Assembly: GCA_905182985.1 (NCBI GenBank)
Contig: CAJJDN010000105.1
Coordinates: forward strand, 62,001-126,000
Direction: 5' to 3'
Length of the DNA stretch: 64,000 nucleotides
Source of the DNA: Paramecium sonneborni
Lineage: Eukaryota > Ciliophora > Oligohymenophorea > Peniculida > Parameciidae
The translations under genes and the position numbers were made by a program. A model generated the notes under the pieces. It was given only the letters and a program-made list of their open reading frames with translations. It did not search any database and was not told the origin of the DNA. This document shows positions 46,133 through 58,996 of this stretch, piece by piece (position 1 is the stretch's first letter; every line of letters starts with the position of its first letter).

Positions 46133-47388
46133 TAGATACTTAAAAATATAAATAAAAGCATTCATTTAAGTAAAGGAAGAAAAAATAAAAAGAGTTTCTT
46201 TCTTATTTCTTCAATTCTCATTCAGTAACTCGAAATGGTTGTATTTCTATATTTATTTTTTATTTAATGATCTTTGATTTATGCTCCTTCATTTATTAAG
46301 CAGTATTAAAACCACTTAGTTATTTTTGTAAATAAAAAATATTTATTCAAAAAATTTGGAAAATTTTTGTTATTTTTTAAAACGAATATAATATTTACAA
46401 ATATGGCACAATATTAAATATTTTTATTTATATTTGAGCCATCAGAAATAGGATAGATAATAAAAACCAATATATATGTACTTTTGTTTGAATAAATAGC
46501 TTGGAAATCATTTTTTTACGGTTCTGATTCAAAAACTACTAGTTAATATTTTAGAATTCTTAATAAATGTAAAATCTGGAAGAATGAGAGTAAACCTCAT
46601 AATTAACTTTCTGTTTAAAATTTGAAAATAAATTTATAGATGAAAATGAAAAGTAAATTAAATTCATTTAATAATAAATTAGATGTTATATAAAATATCT
46701 ATTAAAATAATTGCTTTTAATAGCTTTTTATTATTAATTATCAAATAAAGGCCCGCTTATCCCCTCCTCTTACCCTAAGTTTTTTCGAGAACGCTGATGG
46801 TATTTCATATTTTCCAGGACCTGGTGTTGTACTAGTTGATCGAAAGGGATCTTTTTTTTCACCTATCCCTTAAGTGATATCCTAATTATTAAATTTGACT
46901 CTATACTTTGAATCGAGAAGGTGAAGTAAGTTTTGTAGTTGGAGAATAAGCCTCAGGACCTGGAACTCCATTATCTGGATTATCATTCAACATTTTCCCC
47001 TTCCCTTTCAATAAAAATTTGTATCTATGCTAACCCAAATCTTTTCTAACTCTATATTCTCCAGGACCTTCTTATAGTTTGAATTATTACCTGGTAAAAA
47101 TTTAGCTATTTATGGAGCTTAGTGCTTATTATAAGGAATATATGTTTTTGAGTATAATTCCCAAGGTCCTCCGAAAGACCTTTTTAATTTATCTTTTCCT
47201 GGAATTTCCCTTATTTCATATCTGTCAGGACTAGGCATTTCTTTTGCATTTGTTTCTTACCAAGTCCATTAAAAGTTTTCTATTCTTCCCCCAAATCCTT
47301 ATGAAGTTGTTTTATTGCCTAATTAACTTGGAAGTTCTAAAAGTGAAATATTATATTCTGATTAAGAATTAAATCTATGAGCTCTAGG
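46133..47388. repeat. Assembly duplicate B, right copy (1256 bp)
   Basis: Perfect copy of 44876-46131; continues at 47389 into the first exon of the STPG gene, giving an intact gene. Confidence 0.9.
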
Positions 47389-47568
47389 GAAGGAATATTA
47401 GACAGCTGTATGTCTTAAAGTTGATGAAGAAATATTGGAACTTAATCCTTATTAGTTCAAAAATAGTTTATTAGAACTAAAAAACCCTTAAGAACTCGAC
47501 ATTGTATCTCTCATATCAAGCGAACCACTACTTCTAAACCTTCTTTTTAAAAAGTTCGTATTCTCCAT
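46741..47568 (-). CDS. Sperm-tail PG-rich repeat (STPG/SHIPPO-like) protein
   Basis: Two introns (20 nt AAG-ended near the middle, 25 nt TAG-ended near the end) leave 260 residues. The N-terminal half is Ser/Asn-rich. Then PG-rich motifs occur: SPDRYEIREIPGK, EGPGEYRVRKDLG, GVPGPEAYSPTTKL and TPGPGKYEIPSAFSKK, each of the P-G-P-x-x-Y form spaced by ~30 residues. This is the STPG repeat found in flagellar and cortical microtubule-associated proteins. A role at ciliary or cortical microtubules is inferred. The final exon is basic (KLRVRGGDKRAF). Confidence 0.85.
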
Positions 47569-48556
47569 ATTCGCTTGTTTTTAATTTATTAATCAAATAA
47601 AAAAATTATTTTACTAAACAAATATGATTCATCAAGTTTTTTTTATATCACAATAATCAAAATTAAAAATCTGATTTCTTTAATTAATTCGTAATATTTC
47701 TATAAAATATATTTTAATATAAGTTTATTTACTTTCTTGATAAATGATTATTATATCAAATTATTAAATTTGATGTTTGTATATATTGCAATCTTAATAA
47801 TTTATATTATTCTAAAACTATAAAATGGATGAGAAATTAAAGTTGAATTTCAAATTATAAAACTCACATATTCTTTTCTTAATCCCGCAAAAAATGATTT
47901 AGTAGTTAGATCCTTATTATTTATAATAGTTTAAAATTTAAGAGTTTCTTTTTATTCATATTAAATCAAGGTAATAAACATAAGTCGATTTTAACCTTTG
48001 AATAAACTGTTGTATAATAAACGTTAAATTATTTCAGTAATCTTTTAAGAATTTTTGGAATTGCTCAAAATATTTAAGAATTTTTGGTCATTATTAGTAA
48101 ATGAGATTTCATAATTTTTAAGAAATTCAATTCGAACCGACTCAAAAAATGAGAAATTATAATTAATTCTAATAATTTTTTCTTTAATTTGGCACCAAAA
48201 ATCATCAGCATAGATGATTATCCAAATATGAATAATTTGATAGAATTAAAATTGGTGTGAAAAAGAAAAAGTATTATTTTATAAGTAAAATACTTTAAAT
48301 AAAAACTTGAGATTAAGATTGATAACACCTTAATAATTATTAATATTATGAAATATATTTTTCTACAATTAATCTTTGATTGATTTAAAAGTATGGATTA
48401 TTTTTATAACTCTAATTTTATGTTTACTATTATTTTAAAATGACTTATCTTTACCTATTTATAATGAGTAAAGAATAAAAAAATTAAGTAGCAATATTAT
48501 CTAAATAACTTTTTATCCATAATAATTCTTAAAAAACTTTGTTATTTAATTAAATT
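47569..48556. other. Divergent intergenic region (988 bp)
   Basis: Between the STPG (-) and membrane-family (+) genes. Contains one short code-6 ORF (47825-48001, separate entry) and the near-repeat TTTAAGAATTTTTGG at about 48045 and 48070. Nothing else recognised. Confidence 0.4.
47825..48001 (+). CDS. Possible small ORF, unknown
   Basis: 58 codons, ATG to TGA, starting MDEKLKLNFKLQNSH and containing QQLDPYYLQQFKIQEF. Composition is plausible for a ciliate protein but length is near what chance gives in code 6. Could also be a relic exon. No homology recognised. Confidence 0.25.
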
Positions 48557-50419
48557 ATGCCAAAGATATTTGAAAACATTACCAAGACTTTCATAATGTT
48601 GAAAAATGAATTTATGTATCAATTAGACATATTTGGTCAACTTCCAAGCTTTACAGTTCTTAATCGAAATAAATACACTTCTAAATTAGGATTTTTAATG
48701 TCACTTTTGATAGGAACCCTTAGTGCTTACTATGTGATAACAGAAATCTCATCTATGATTTCCAAATCAAAACCCTCTATATATTAAACAGAATTATAAG
48801 TGATAGAAACAGATGTAAACAAAACTAATAAAATAGTCTTATTATCTTAATAATGATAATTTTACACTAGCCATATCAATTGCTAATCGCTTCTCTTAGC
48901 CATTGATAGGAATAAATAAATACTTTAACTTAAATGTTAGTCAGTGCACTAGAGAAAGAATTAAAGATGGGAAAACAGGCAATGTAACAGTGACATTGAA
49001 GTATAAAATTTTGTAAAATCAGGTGTGTTGAGATGCCAATAGAAACTTGCAACATGTCTCATTTTACAACTGAATTATAATAAGGCTATTTTAATACCAT
49101 AAGATTAGGAGGAGTTTAATGTATTAATAGAGATTACTTAAATAACAATCCCCCAGTATAAAAAAATTGATAAATTAGGTTTTAAAAGGTTAATTCAATG
49201 CTTTAGAATACAAGTATTTGTTTATATAATTTTCTGCATGTTAAAATACAACCAATTAACAAAGCTGCGCTCCTTAAGAAGAAATTGATGATATCTTATA
49301 AGCTGGTCATTATAATGTCTATAAAACGGATTATTTATCTTAACTTGATCATCCTGGATAGCCTTATAAATAGATTATAACCAATGAATTTACTGGATTT
49401 TCATCGAGCACATCAAAAATGATTGTATAATAGTATAGAATAGTAAAAACAATTACAGATGAAGGGTTGATTTGGTAATAAGAGAACATTTAATACAATA
49501 TTTAATAAACAGAATGGAGAGAAATATCAGACTTTTATAATTAATAATATTTAGTTCTTCATGTTATTAGATTAGACTATAAGCAGACAAATAACTTAAG
49601 AACATATATTAAATTGCAAACAATTTTAGCAAAGCTAGGAGGAATATTATAATTATTTATTTTAATTGTTGCTATAATTTCTAAACCAATTATTGAAAAT
49701 TTAATGAAGTTAGAAATTGCGAATTCTCTTTTTCGATTTGATGAATTAGATAAATAAATATAACCTCAAACAAAAAATTAATTAATTTAGAGTGAAAGAG
49801 AATCTTAATTTCCAGTTTAAATCAATAATAAACATAATGAAAATTTATGTAATCATGAAAATTAAAAGCTTAATAAATCTTTTATTGAAACGTTTTTAAT
49901 CATATTTGGATTTAAAAAAGAAAAGCATTATTAATTTTTGAAAGCTAAAAAAAAAATAATTAAAAACCTAGATATTGTAACAATCTTGAAAAGATTATAA
50001 GAGATAGATCTTTTGAAGAAAATCTTGTTTTCAAAAGAGTAAATTGAAATTTTAAAAAATTTGCCACCACCTTTGATTAATCCAAAGTCTTTAATTAATT
50101 AAAAACTGACAGAAGGAGATGTAGAAAAGGAAAATAGACCAAATGTTTCACCTCTATAATGTTAGTAAATTAGAAGTAGTTAATATCAATTCATACCAAA
50201 ACTTACTCCAAATTTATCAAAATCATATATTGATAACTAACTTTAATAATATTTAGATCATTGCAATGTAATTTGATATTAAATATAAAGAACTCTTCCT
50301 CTATAAAAAGGAGATTTTCTAATAGTTTATTGAGAAGTCCTTGCTCTCCTTTATCAAACAATCAATCATTTAAATGTGATGAAATAGATGAGCCAATAGT
50401 TTAGAAGCCAAAATCATGA
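48557..50419 (+). CDS. Ciliate-type two-TM membrane protein, family copy 4
   Basis: Four introns (TAG, CAG, TAG and, last, AAG at 50269-50291) leave 590 residues. N-terminal basic helix with FMYQLDIFGQLPSFTVLN, TM1 GFLMSLLIGTLSAYYVI, and ectodomain with VEMPIETCNMSHFTTEL and CAPQEEIDDILQAGHYN. TM2 is GGILQLFILIVAIISK and a long polar tail contains KNLDIVTILKRLQEIDLLKK. Very similar in layout to copy 3 at 38190 (opposite strand). Without the last AAG-ended intron the tail would end at TGA 50274; with it a Ser-rich stretch RRFSNSLLRSPCSPLSNN is added. Function unknown. Confidence 0.75.
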
Positions 50420-50485
50420 TTTATATTTCACTAAATTTTAAGAATTAAATAATTATTAATTAAAAATTGAATAGTTTTAATTTTT

Positions 50486-52251
50486 TCAGAGCAATTTGAT
50501 ATTGGATGGTCTTTTTTTTGGTTCTCTTTTACGATTAATTACTGGTACTTCCAAAAAAAGATCTTCATCAGGTACTAAAATATAAAAAATAAAATTCTTA
50601 CTTTCATAATCATCATCAAATTCATTCTTTGCTACAAACTAACTTAATTTAGAGGGTTATTATGTATAAATTAAAGTACGTTTTGTATTTGAAGGAGTTG
50701 ATTATAATTTAGAATTCATATTATGTAAAGCATTTAATCCACTTTATTACTATTAAATAATTGTCATTCTCACATCCATTTCACTCATTTCTCTTAATTC
50801 AATAATAGTTCTTAAACTAGGAAGTGGTTTTTTTCTTTTTCTTTCAACTTTTAAAGATTTAATTTTGCTTTTAACATTTACAAACCAATGATGTTTAGTA
50901 GCTTCTTTTATTGTCAATCTTTTATCTCATATTATTAAATACTTACTTGCATCAACATCTAACATTTTACGTAAAAGATCCAATTATGAGGAACTAACTT
51001 TACTTTTTTATTGATTTTATTAGAAGCCAATTTTTAATTATTATTCACTTTCATCAATTCTATTTTTTTGAATTTCAAAATTATCCATTACATTATAAAA
51101 ATCCTTATCTTCATTTTTAATCTAGTTTATAAACAATAAAATTTACTTCATATTTTTTTGAATCATAATATGTCATAAAATATAGTACACATCCTAATGC
51201 ATAAATATCAGTTGATATATTTGGTGCAATACCATCAAATATTTCTGGAGCTAAGAAAGATTCAACTGCTCGATTTAAAATCCAATCCAATTTATCATTT
51301 ACCTTATATTCTTTAAATGATAAATTTATTAATGTAATTTATAACATCTGATGCTGAGTGTTGATAAGTACATTTTATGGATTGATACTACCATGATAAA
51401 ATTGATGTTAATCAAGAAATTTGATAACTTATAAGATTTAATAAATTATCTAAAATAATTGAAATAAATACAGAGGCTATTTGAACTTCATGTAATTAAA
51501 GATTGGAATTTAACAAATTGAATAGTGTTTCCCCTTTATAATATTCATATACAATGAAAAGATACTTATTATTTTCATAAACTCTCTTTAATTCCAACAA
51601 AGATTAATGTTTGATACTTCTCAATATTTATATTTCATTATAGACAGCATCTTCCAATTCTTAACATTGTTCAAAATCATCGCTTTTATATATCTAAACT
51701 GTATATTAGGTTTTCTTTTTTTTCTTTGTACAAGTATAGAATCCAGGAAGCAGTTTATCTCCCAATTTATATTTATCAAGAAAACCTGTGAGTTTACAAA
51801 ATTGTTTCATTTATTTATACCATGTTCTAAATGTTACAAAATTAGAAAAGAAAACATAGGTAGTTCCAATTGAATTTGTTAAAAGCATGCCAAAGGCTTA
51901 TGATGATCTATGTTGAATCATTTTCTAAGTAATTGTACACTCAGATAAGGATAAATAATATGTTGCTCCTCCTTAATTAAATTATGTTTATGGTATTTAT
52001 AAAAAGCCATTTTAAATGGTTACCTTAATAAGTAAATTTGGCATTAAAATAAATTTACTACACTCCATATTTCCATTCCAAAAAGTATAAAGTTATGCAT
52101 TCAAAATCTCATCTTATTCTTTTAATTACCCAAATTGTTCTTACTTAAGTACATGCATATGTTAAGATTCAATATCCTCTTATGAAAATTCGTTTGGATA
52201 TTTAAGTATCCAGTTCAAATTATCATCATTTGCATTTTATCTTCTACTCAT
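50486..52251 (-). CDS. Divergent protein kinase-like protein, HG-type catalytic loop
   Basis: Four introns, one of them GAG-ended (21 nt), leave 556 residues. An N-terminal ~170-residue region (with TTYVFFSNFVTFRTWYKQMK, PH-like in appearance) precedes a kinase-like domain: DKYKLGDKLLPGFYTC, QYTVQIYKSDD (beta3; Lys present), NEIQILRSIKHQSLLELKRV, LFIVYEYYKGETLFNLL and IIYQILQVIKFLDQ. The catalytic loop is then YHGSINPQNVLIN with no DFG (reads INLSFKE), followed by SFLAPEIFDG, STDIYALGCVLYFM and KRLTIKEATKHHWF. Loss of Asp in both key motifs argues for a pseudokinase. The overall arrangement PH-like plus kinase suggests a regulated signalling scaffold. Confidence 0.75.
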
Positions 52252-52301
52252 TAAAAATTTAATATAAATTAATTGTTGTTATATAGTTTTTATTATTATA
52301 T

Positions 52302-53954
52302 TCAATCATCTTCTGAATCTTAATTATCTTTCATGTACTTATCAATTAATTTTTAATATTCTTCTCTAGGTATTGAAGACTCTGAAGAATAAGACTCTTG
52401 TTACTATTCAATCATTGGATATTCTTCTTACTATAAAACATTAGGTTTATTGAATGATCTTCCATTTAAACTAGTTATAACTGAATCTATTTCTTCTTCT
52501 TATTAAGAAAATTATAACTATTAAGTAATCATATCTCTCTATTGAGGTGTCTGCATAACGCTAGATCCAAATTATTCAGCAGATTTTTGAACTGATTATT
52601 ATGGTGTATATTCTTAATTAGTTAAATTAAAACTTAGAGTATTAGTTTTGAAATAATTTGATGAAATTAGATTCTATTATTAAGCTGATGAAGTTTATTA
52701 TTAATAATAAGGATTCTATATTTATTATTAATAACTATTATTCTAGAGAAACTATTGTTATTTTTATATACTAACATCAGAAATTTATTATTATTATAAT
52801 AAACCTCTTTGAGATCCAATTGATGACCTTTTTTAATATTGTTGTGAAATTCTTTGATTTTTACGTTTAAGCAATTCTTAAGCAATATTATATTCTTCTT
52901 CATCATCTGATGATTCATCCTATAAATGCTAGTTTTATTAAAAACTATCTGATTATACAGAAAAATCATGATTAGGATTATAATATTGATTCTGATTTTA
53001 TTTAAGTTTATCTTCCAAAGCTTTAAATTCTTCACAAAATCTAATAGTAGTTTAATTGCTTTTTTAGGTTGCTGGAGTTTTGATATTAATTTGAGGTTGA
53101 ATTTACTCTGGTTCTTTTTTGAAAAAATTAGATGTTTGAGAATTTATAACAAAGCTTTCAGTTTCAGTTTAGATTTATTTATCTGCTGAATTTTAATGAG
53201 GATTTATAATATTTCCATAATCTATAGTTTAGACTTCAATATGTTTCTTTTGTTCGGGCTTTGGCACATTTACAGGTGTGAAATGTCTTGGAATCACTTT
53301 TTGTTTTTCGTATTTAGTTTCTGGTTTAAGTACTCTTCTTAATAGAGAAATATCTTATTTTTCTTAACTGCTTGATTCAAACTATAACTATTTCAAACTA
53401 TTTGTAAATTCTTCTATTTCTGCTTTTAATTACAAAATTTCACTCTTTTATTATTTTGGAGGTGGTAATGAAGGTGGTTAGGAAACTTTAGAATTATTTT
53501 CTTTGTTCTCTATTTCATATTAGGTGAATGAGTCAAATTTATTCACTCTTGTTAAAAGCATTTATTCTTAAATTAGTTATTCTTACTATTGCAATTTCTT
53601 AATTACTTCTAAAGATTCTTTGAATTTCTCTTCTGTTTATTTTTATTCTTTTTTTGCTGATTCAGAAAGTTATTTGTATTTAGTTACCTACTTTTTGCAT
53701 TCTTCTTCTTTTTATTTTATTTACTCTTAAAGCTTTTTATTTTCTTCTTACTCTTAAGCTAATCTTTTAATTAGATCTCCTATTTTGGCTTTATCTTCTT
53801 AACATAAATCTTTAATAGTTATTGATGGACTTGTTGTACGATCATTATTTTTATCATTTTCATCTTCGAATTGAAACTTAAGAGTGTTTTTGATTGAAGT
53901 CAACTTATTTTAATTACCTTGTTGTTTAGTTTGAGCAATCCGAGTTGTTCTCAT
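52302..53954 (-). CDS. Gln-rich coiled-coil protein, unknown function
   Basis: Intronless, 550 residues. An N-terminal leader (MRTTRIAQTKQQGNQNKL) is followed by a coiled coil at about residues 60-140 (EENKKLQEQIKQKEEECKK) and a Pro-rich break. A second short coil (LQLKAEIEEFTNSLKQLQ) and a long Gln-rich disordered half come next, with DDEEEYNIAQELLKRKNQR and an acidic tail ending DNQDSEDD. No catalytic or membrane element. Likely cytoskeletal or centriolar scaffold by composition, but this is only an impression. Opens 172 bp from the divergent channel gene. Confidence 0.65.
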
Positions 53955-54126
53955 ATTAAATTAATGTCAATTATTGTTAAAAAATTTCTAAAGACTAACC
54001 TTTTAGAAAAACAACATTTTAATAAACATACAGAAAGAGATAGAAAACGATAAGAATTTATAAAGAAGTCTATATCAGATCGTAAGACATATCTATGTTT
54101 GTCTCCTACTGAATAATATATTTTGA

Positions 54127-57100
54127 ATGACAAAGTAATTGCATTTCATTACTATTAAATAAGTCATTTCATCATTCTAGACATGAATAGAAAATAAATG
54201 ATTTTAAGACACCTTTTGATAATGATATTTAAGCAGAAAAGAAAGAAAGAACTAAGGAAGTGACTCTTACCTTAGCACTTTCATCAATGAAGAATAGTAA
54301 TCAAATTGAACAAAGAACAAAACCAAAAAAATAACTAACCCTTTTAGAATCTATTGTATTTTCTCCTGATGGCACTCTTAAAATTTTATGGGATTTTCTG
54401 TGTATGTTACTAATATTCTATGAAATTTTATCAATACCATTTAGAATTAGCTTTGAGTTTGAAATAAGCGAGGAATTAGGTACATTCATTACTATAATTT
54501 TCTTGATTGATATTTTAGTTACGTTTAATACAGCTGTCTGGATCAAAGGAAGCATCAATTATCAGTATCCTGTAATATTTAAACAGTATATGAAACTGTG
54601 GTTTTGGTTAGACATTATTGCATCTTTCCCATATGATATGGTATTAAACAAAGCAATCATAAATAGATCATCGAATCAATACTTGTTACGAATGCCGAAG
54701 ATACCGAGATAAATACGAAAAGTGTAGAAAAAGCTAAAACATTATAATAGAGTGCATAAATTTTGAGACTCTTAAAATTCTTTAGATTTATTAAGATCAT
54801 TAGATTACTAAGATTAGCAAAATTAAAAGTTATATTTGATAAAATTGAAGAACAACTTCAAACTTACACAATAATAAATACTGTTGCTAGTTTTCTTAAA
54901 TTAAGTTTTTTTGTATTATTCTGGTCACATTGGTTAGGATGTATATTCCATTTTGTAGGAATGAATGAAGATCCAAATCATAATTGGTTAGTAGTTGCTG
55001 GAATTTATGATTAACCTGTAGAAGTTCGATATGTAACATCAATTTATTGGGCTGTGACAACAATGATTACAGTTGGTTATGGAGATATTTCACCTTAAAC
55101 AACTTTAGAGAGATTTTGTGGAATATTCTTTTTATTAATAGCATGTGGAGTGTTATCATTTACTATGAATTCTATCGGAAATACCATGTAATAGATGAGT
55201 TAAAAAAAAGACCAATAAAAAAAGAATATTGCTGAAATTAATAATTATATGTAAAAAGTGAAAATACCTAAACACCTTCAATAAAGGGTAAGAAAATATT
55301 TATAGTATATTTGGGATTCAAGTAGACTTATTAAATTAGATGCAATAACAGCTAACTTATCTTAAGAGTTGAAATACTCACTTACAGCCCATGTTAATGG
55401 TAATATTCTTGCTACATATTCATACTTCCTCAAAACCTTTTCTTTTACATTTTTAAAAGAAATTACTTAAATTCTATTCGAATAAACTGCATAACCAGAT
55501 GAATATGTTATAATGGAAGATAATCCAAAAAACTCACATCATTTATATTTTATACAAGATGGAATGATCAATATTGTACTTCCTAAAACAAGATAAGTAG
55601 TTGCTAAACTTACAAATAAATAAATCTTTGGAGAAATCAACTTCTTTGGTAATGTTAACAGAACTGCATCTGCAAAAAGCGAAGGTTTTAGTGATTTATT
55701 TGTTCTTAAGAGGGAAGACTTTTTATTAATTTTATAAAAGCATCCTAAAGAATTTGAAAAATTTTACTAAATCTAAGATGAAGTTAATAAACATCAATTT
55801 TAAGTATTATAAATACATTGTTTTGCTTGTGATTTACCTGGACATGTAGTTAAAGATTGTCCATAATTACATTTTATTGTTGATCTTTATGTTTATAATA
55901 AAACTAAGAANGAAAAGTGTAGAAAAAGCTAAAACATTATAATAGAGTGCATAAATTTTGAGACTCTTAAAATTCTTTAGATTTATTAAGATCATTAGAT
56001 TACTAAGATTAGCAAAATTAAAAGTTATATTTGATAAAATTGAAGAACAACTTCAAACTTACACAATAATAAATACTGTTGCTAGTTTTCTTAAATTAAG
56101 TTTTTTTGTATTATTCTGGTCACATTGGTTAGGATGTATATTCCATTTTGTAGGAATGAATGAAGATCCAAATCATAATTGGTTAGTAGTTGCTGGAATT
56201 TATGATTAACCTGTAGAAGTTCGATATGTAACATCAATTTATTGGGCTGTGACAACAATGATTACAGTTGGTTATGGAGATATTTCACCTTAAACAACTT
56301 TAGAGAGATTTTGTGGAATATTCTTTTTATTAATAGCATGTGGAGTGTTATCATTTACTATGAATTCTATCGGAAATACCATGTAATAGATGAGTTAAAA
56401 AAAAGACCAATAAAAAAAGAATATTGCTGAAATTAATAATTATATGTAAAAAGTGAAAATACCTAAACACCTTCAATAAAGGGTAAGAAAATATTTATAG
56501 TATATTTGGGATTCAAGTAGACTTATTAAATTAGATGCAATAACAGCTAACTTATCTTAAGAGTTGAAATACTCACTTACAGCCCATGTTAATGGTAATA
56601 TTCTTGCTACATATTCATACTTCCTCAAAACCTTTTCTTTTACATTTTTAAAAGAAATTACTTAAATTCTATTCGAATAAACTGCATAACCAGATGAATA
56701 TGTTATAATGGAAGATAATCCAAAAAACTCACATCATTTATATTTTATACAAGATGGAATGATCAATATTGTACTTCCTAAAACAAGATAAGTAGTTGCT
56801 AAACTTACAAATAAATAAATCTTTGGAGAAATCAACTTCTTTGGTAATGTTAACAGAACTGCATCTGCAAAAAGCGAAGGTTTTAGTGATTTATTTGTTC
56901 TTAAGAGGGAAGACTTTTTATTAATTTTATAAAAGCATCCTAAAGAATTTGAAAAATTTTACTAAATCTAAGATGAAGTTAATAAACATCAATTTTAAGT
57001 ATTATAAATACATTGTTTTGCTTGTGATTTACCTGGACATGTAGTTAAAGATTGTCCATAATTACATTTTATTGTTGATCTTTATGTTTATAATAAAACT

Positions 57101-58116
57101 AAGAATAGATGTATTAAATAAGTTATGAAACAATATGTAAGGAAGGATAGAGTACATTATAATGCTATTAAACATTAATTTCTTATCAAAAAAGAAGCAT
57201 TTAGTATATAAACTGTTATCCCTATGACAGGATTTATTTTAGAGGAATGTAATTTAGACGAAGTTTAATCTAAGGCTATTTAATATGAAAAAAGCTTTGT
57301 TTAACCTATTAAAATCAAATCAAAATTTAAAGAAGATAGAAATAGAAGAAGAGAAATTTAAAAAGTTATGCGTGCTTAATAGAGTTAAGTTTAAATGATA
57401 ACTCAAAAACAAAATGATATTTATAACCTTACTAAATCTCTGTCATAATTAATTCATTCCTCAACTCCTTCATTAAATTATTAAAGCAGTAGTGTAAGTC
57501 ATATCAAAATTAATGAAAACTAAAGTTCTGATGAATAAAGTGATTCTAAAATCAAATTAAGAGTAGATTAAATTATATCAGAATATCAAGTTGAAAAAGA
57601 AAACCAAATTTAAGAAAATCATTTTACTTAAAATAAAAGTTAACATAGTTACTCCTTAATTGATGATTTTGAAAAAGGATATGATTTTGAAATTTATAGT
57701 ACTCATAATAATTTATCTGTTGTCTTAAAAGAAGTCTAAAAATATTATAATGGTGCACAAATAAAACCAAAAATTGACACTGAATATGAGTATTTACTCT
57801 TTTATATTAAATTAGTGTTAATGTCTTTGAAGAATACCTGGATTATTATGCAATAAATATGGAAGATATCAATAAATTTAAACTTGAAGTTAAACCAGAA
57901 AGATTAAAGCAGTTTTTACCATTTACAACATTAGTTGAATTAAAATAATCAAGACAAGTTTCAATTTATAATAAAATTTTTAGTTCAAATAAAATTAAGG
58001 ACGTATTAAAAATCCATAAAGATAATCAGAAGTTAGTTCTTCTGAGCACTATTCGAAATAGATTTGGATATCTTGAATTTAAAATCATATTAATTAAAAA
58101 TATTTGTTTATTATGA
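54127..58116 (+). CDS. Voltage-gated K+ channel with CNBD and CCHC zinc knuckle (EAG/HCN-like), interrupted by assembly repeat
   Basis: Six-TM channel: S1 LKILWDFLCMLLIFYEIL, S2/S3 TFITIIFLIDILVTFNTAV, YMKLWFWLDIIASFPYDM, S4 LRLLKFFRFIKIIRLLRLAK, S5 FVLFWSHWLGCIFHFV, the pore ITVGYGDISP and S6 FLLIACGVLSFTMNSIG. A C-linker and CNBD follow (HLYFIQDGMINIV, KLTNKQIFGEINFFGN), then a CCHC knuckle CFACDLPGHVVKDC and a long Ser/Gln-rich tail. The TVGYGD filter marks it K+-selective. Introns include 54722-54750 (GTG start) and one of 26 nt near 57790. The segment 54717-55910 is repeated at 55912-57105; a single gene should use one copy. The start is uncertain: the first clear in-frame ATG is 54287, or 54127 if a longer intron is removed. 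Confidence 0.85.
54717..55910. repeat. Assembly duplicate C, left copy (1194 bp)
   Basis: Perfectly repeated at 55912-57105, separated by one N (55911). Covers S4 through the CCHC knuckle of the channel, so translating across both would give an impossible double pore. Confidence 0.9.
55912..57105. repeat. Assembly duplicate C, right copy (1194 bp)
   Basis: Perfect copy of 54717-55910 that continues correctly into the 3' part of the channel gene at 57106. Confidence 0.9.
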
Positions 58117-58188
58117 ATGATTCTTAAATTGAATTAAATTATGAAAATATTGTAAATGTTTATGAAATAAAAAGTGGAAATAGTTTGA

Positions 58189-58803
58189 TCAATATAATTT
58201 TTCATTTTAGTTCTTTCTTAATTTATGAATATCTTAATAAGATTTGTTTTGAAAACATGAAGAAGGTCTTTCAATGTGAATTTAGTTATAAAAATGAGGA
58301 GTAAAGGTGCATTTACTAATTTCTTATTCATCTTTATTCTCTCTCATTTTTTTTAATTTTTCCTATTTTTTCTTTAAAAATAAATCATTTCTTTCTATTA
58401 CTGATAAACCAACCCAATTCTTATAACATGCTTTAGTATTTGTTCTTTCACTCATTATATTGTTTGCTGATATTTCTTACCTTCTAATAAAAGGTTCTAG
58501 TTAGGCTAATGACTAATTTCTTAGAAACTATTATCTATGATTAGGTGTTTTTGGAGTCTGAGTTTATGTAGTAGTTGTTAATGAAGCAATTTTTTATTCT
58601 TTTTGTTAGTTCTAAGAGGGAGGAGAAGGAGGTTAAGGTTACTTGACAAATGCTCTCAAATTAACGAATATTTTCTTAGTGTTTGAGTGAGTTTAAAATT
58701 AATCTCTAAAGTCTGGTTTCTTCTCTTTCTTTTAGGCCATCAAATAGCTAAGACGTTCTAAATTGGCTTATAACGTTGAATCAATTGATACCAATTAATT
58801 CAT
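58189..58803 (-). CDS. Unknown basic protein
   Basis: Intronless, 204 residues. Opens MNQLVSIDSTLQANLERLSY; Pro/Gln-rich middle (QPQPPSPPSQNQQ), a Lys/Arg-rich helix (LFLKKKQEKLKKMRENK) and a motif CTFTPHFYN near the end. The 'CTF.P' motif is common in ciliate and trypanosomatid coiled-coil cytoskeletal proteins. No domain assigned. Stop lies 72 bp from the channel stop, convergent. Confidence 0.6.
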
Positions 58804-58996
58804 TTTTTATATTAATATAATATGTGAGCAGCTTTATTTAATTTATTAATGTCTATTTTATTACTTGTAATAAATTTTACCAAAATGACTTGGATCTAAT
58901 ATTTATAGATTTATTTTTAAAAGATTATTCTAAGAATTATAAATTGCAAATAGAACATATATAAATATATTTTATATAACATAATATATTATTTTT

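Noticed and set aside
51607..51873. 88-codon + strand ORF
   Set aside because: Antisense to the kinase-like gene at 50486-52251.
55912..57105. Second channel gene or tandem exon duplication
   Set aside because: Perfect identity ending at an N, as in the other joins, fits unmerged contigs better.
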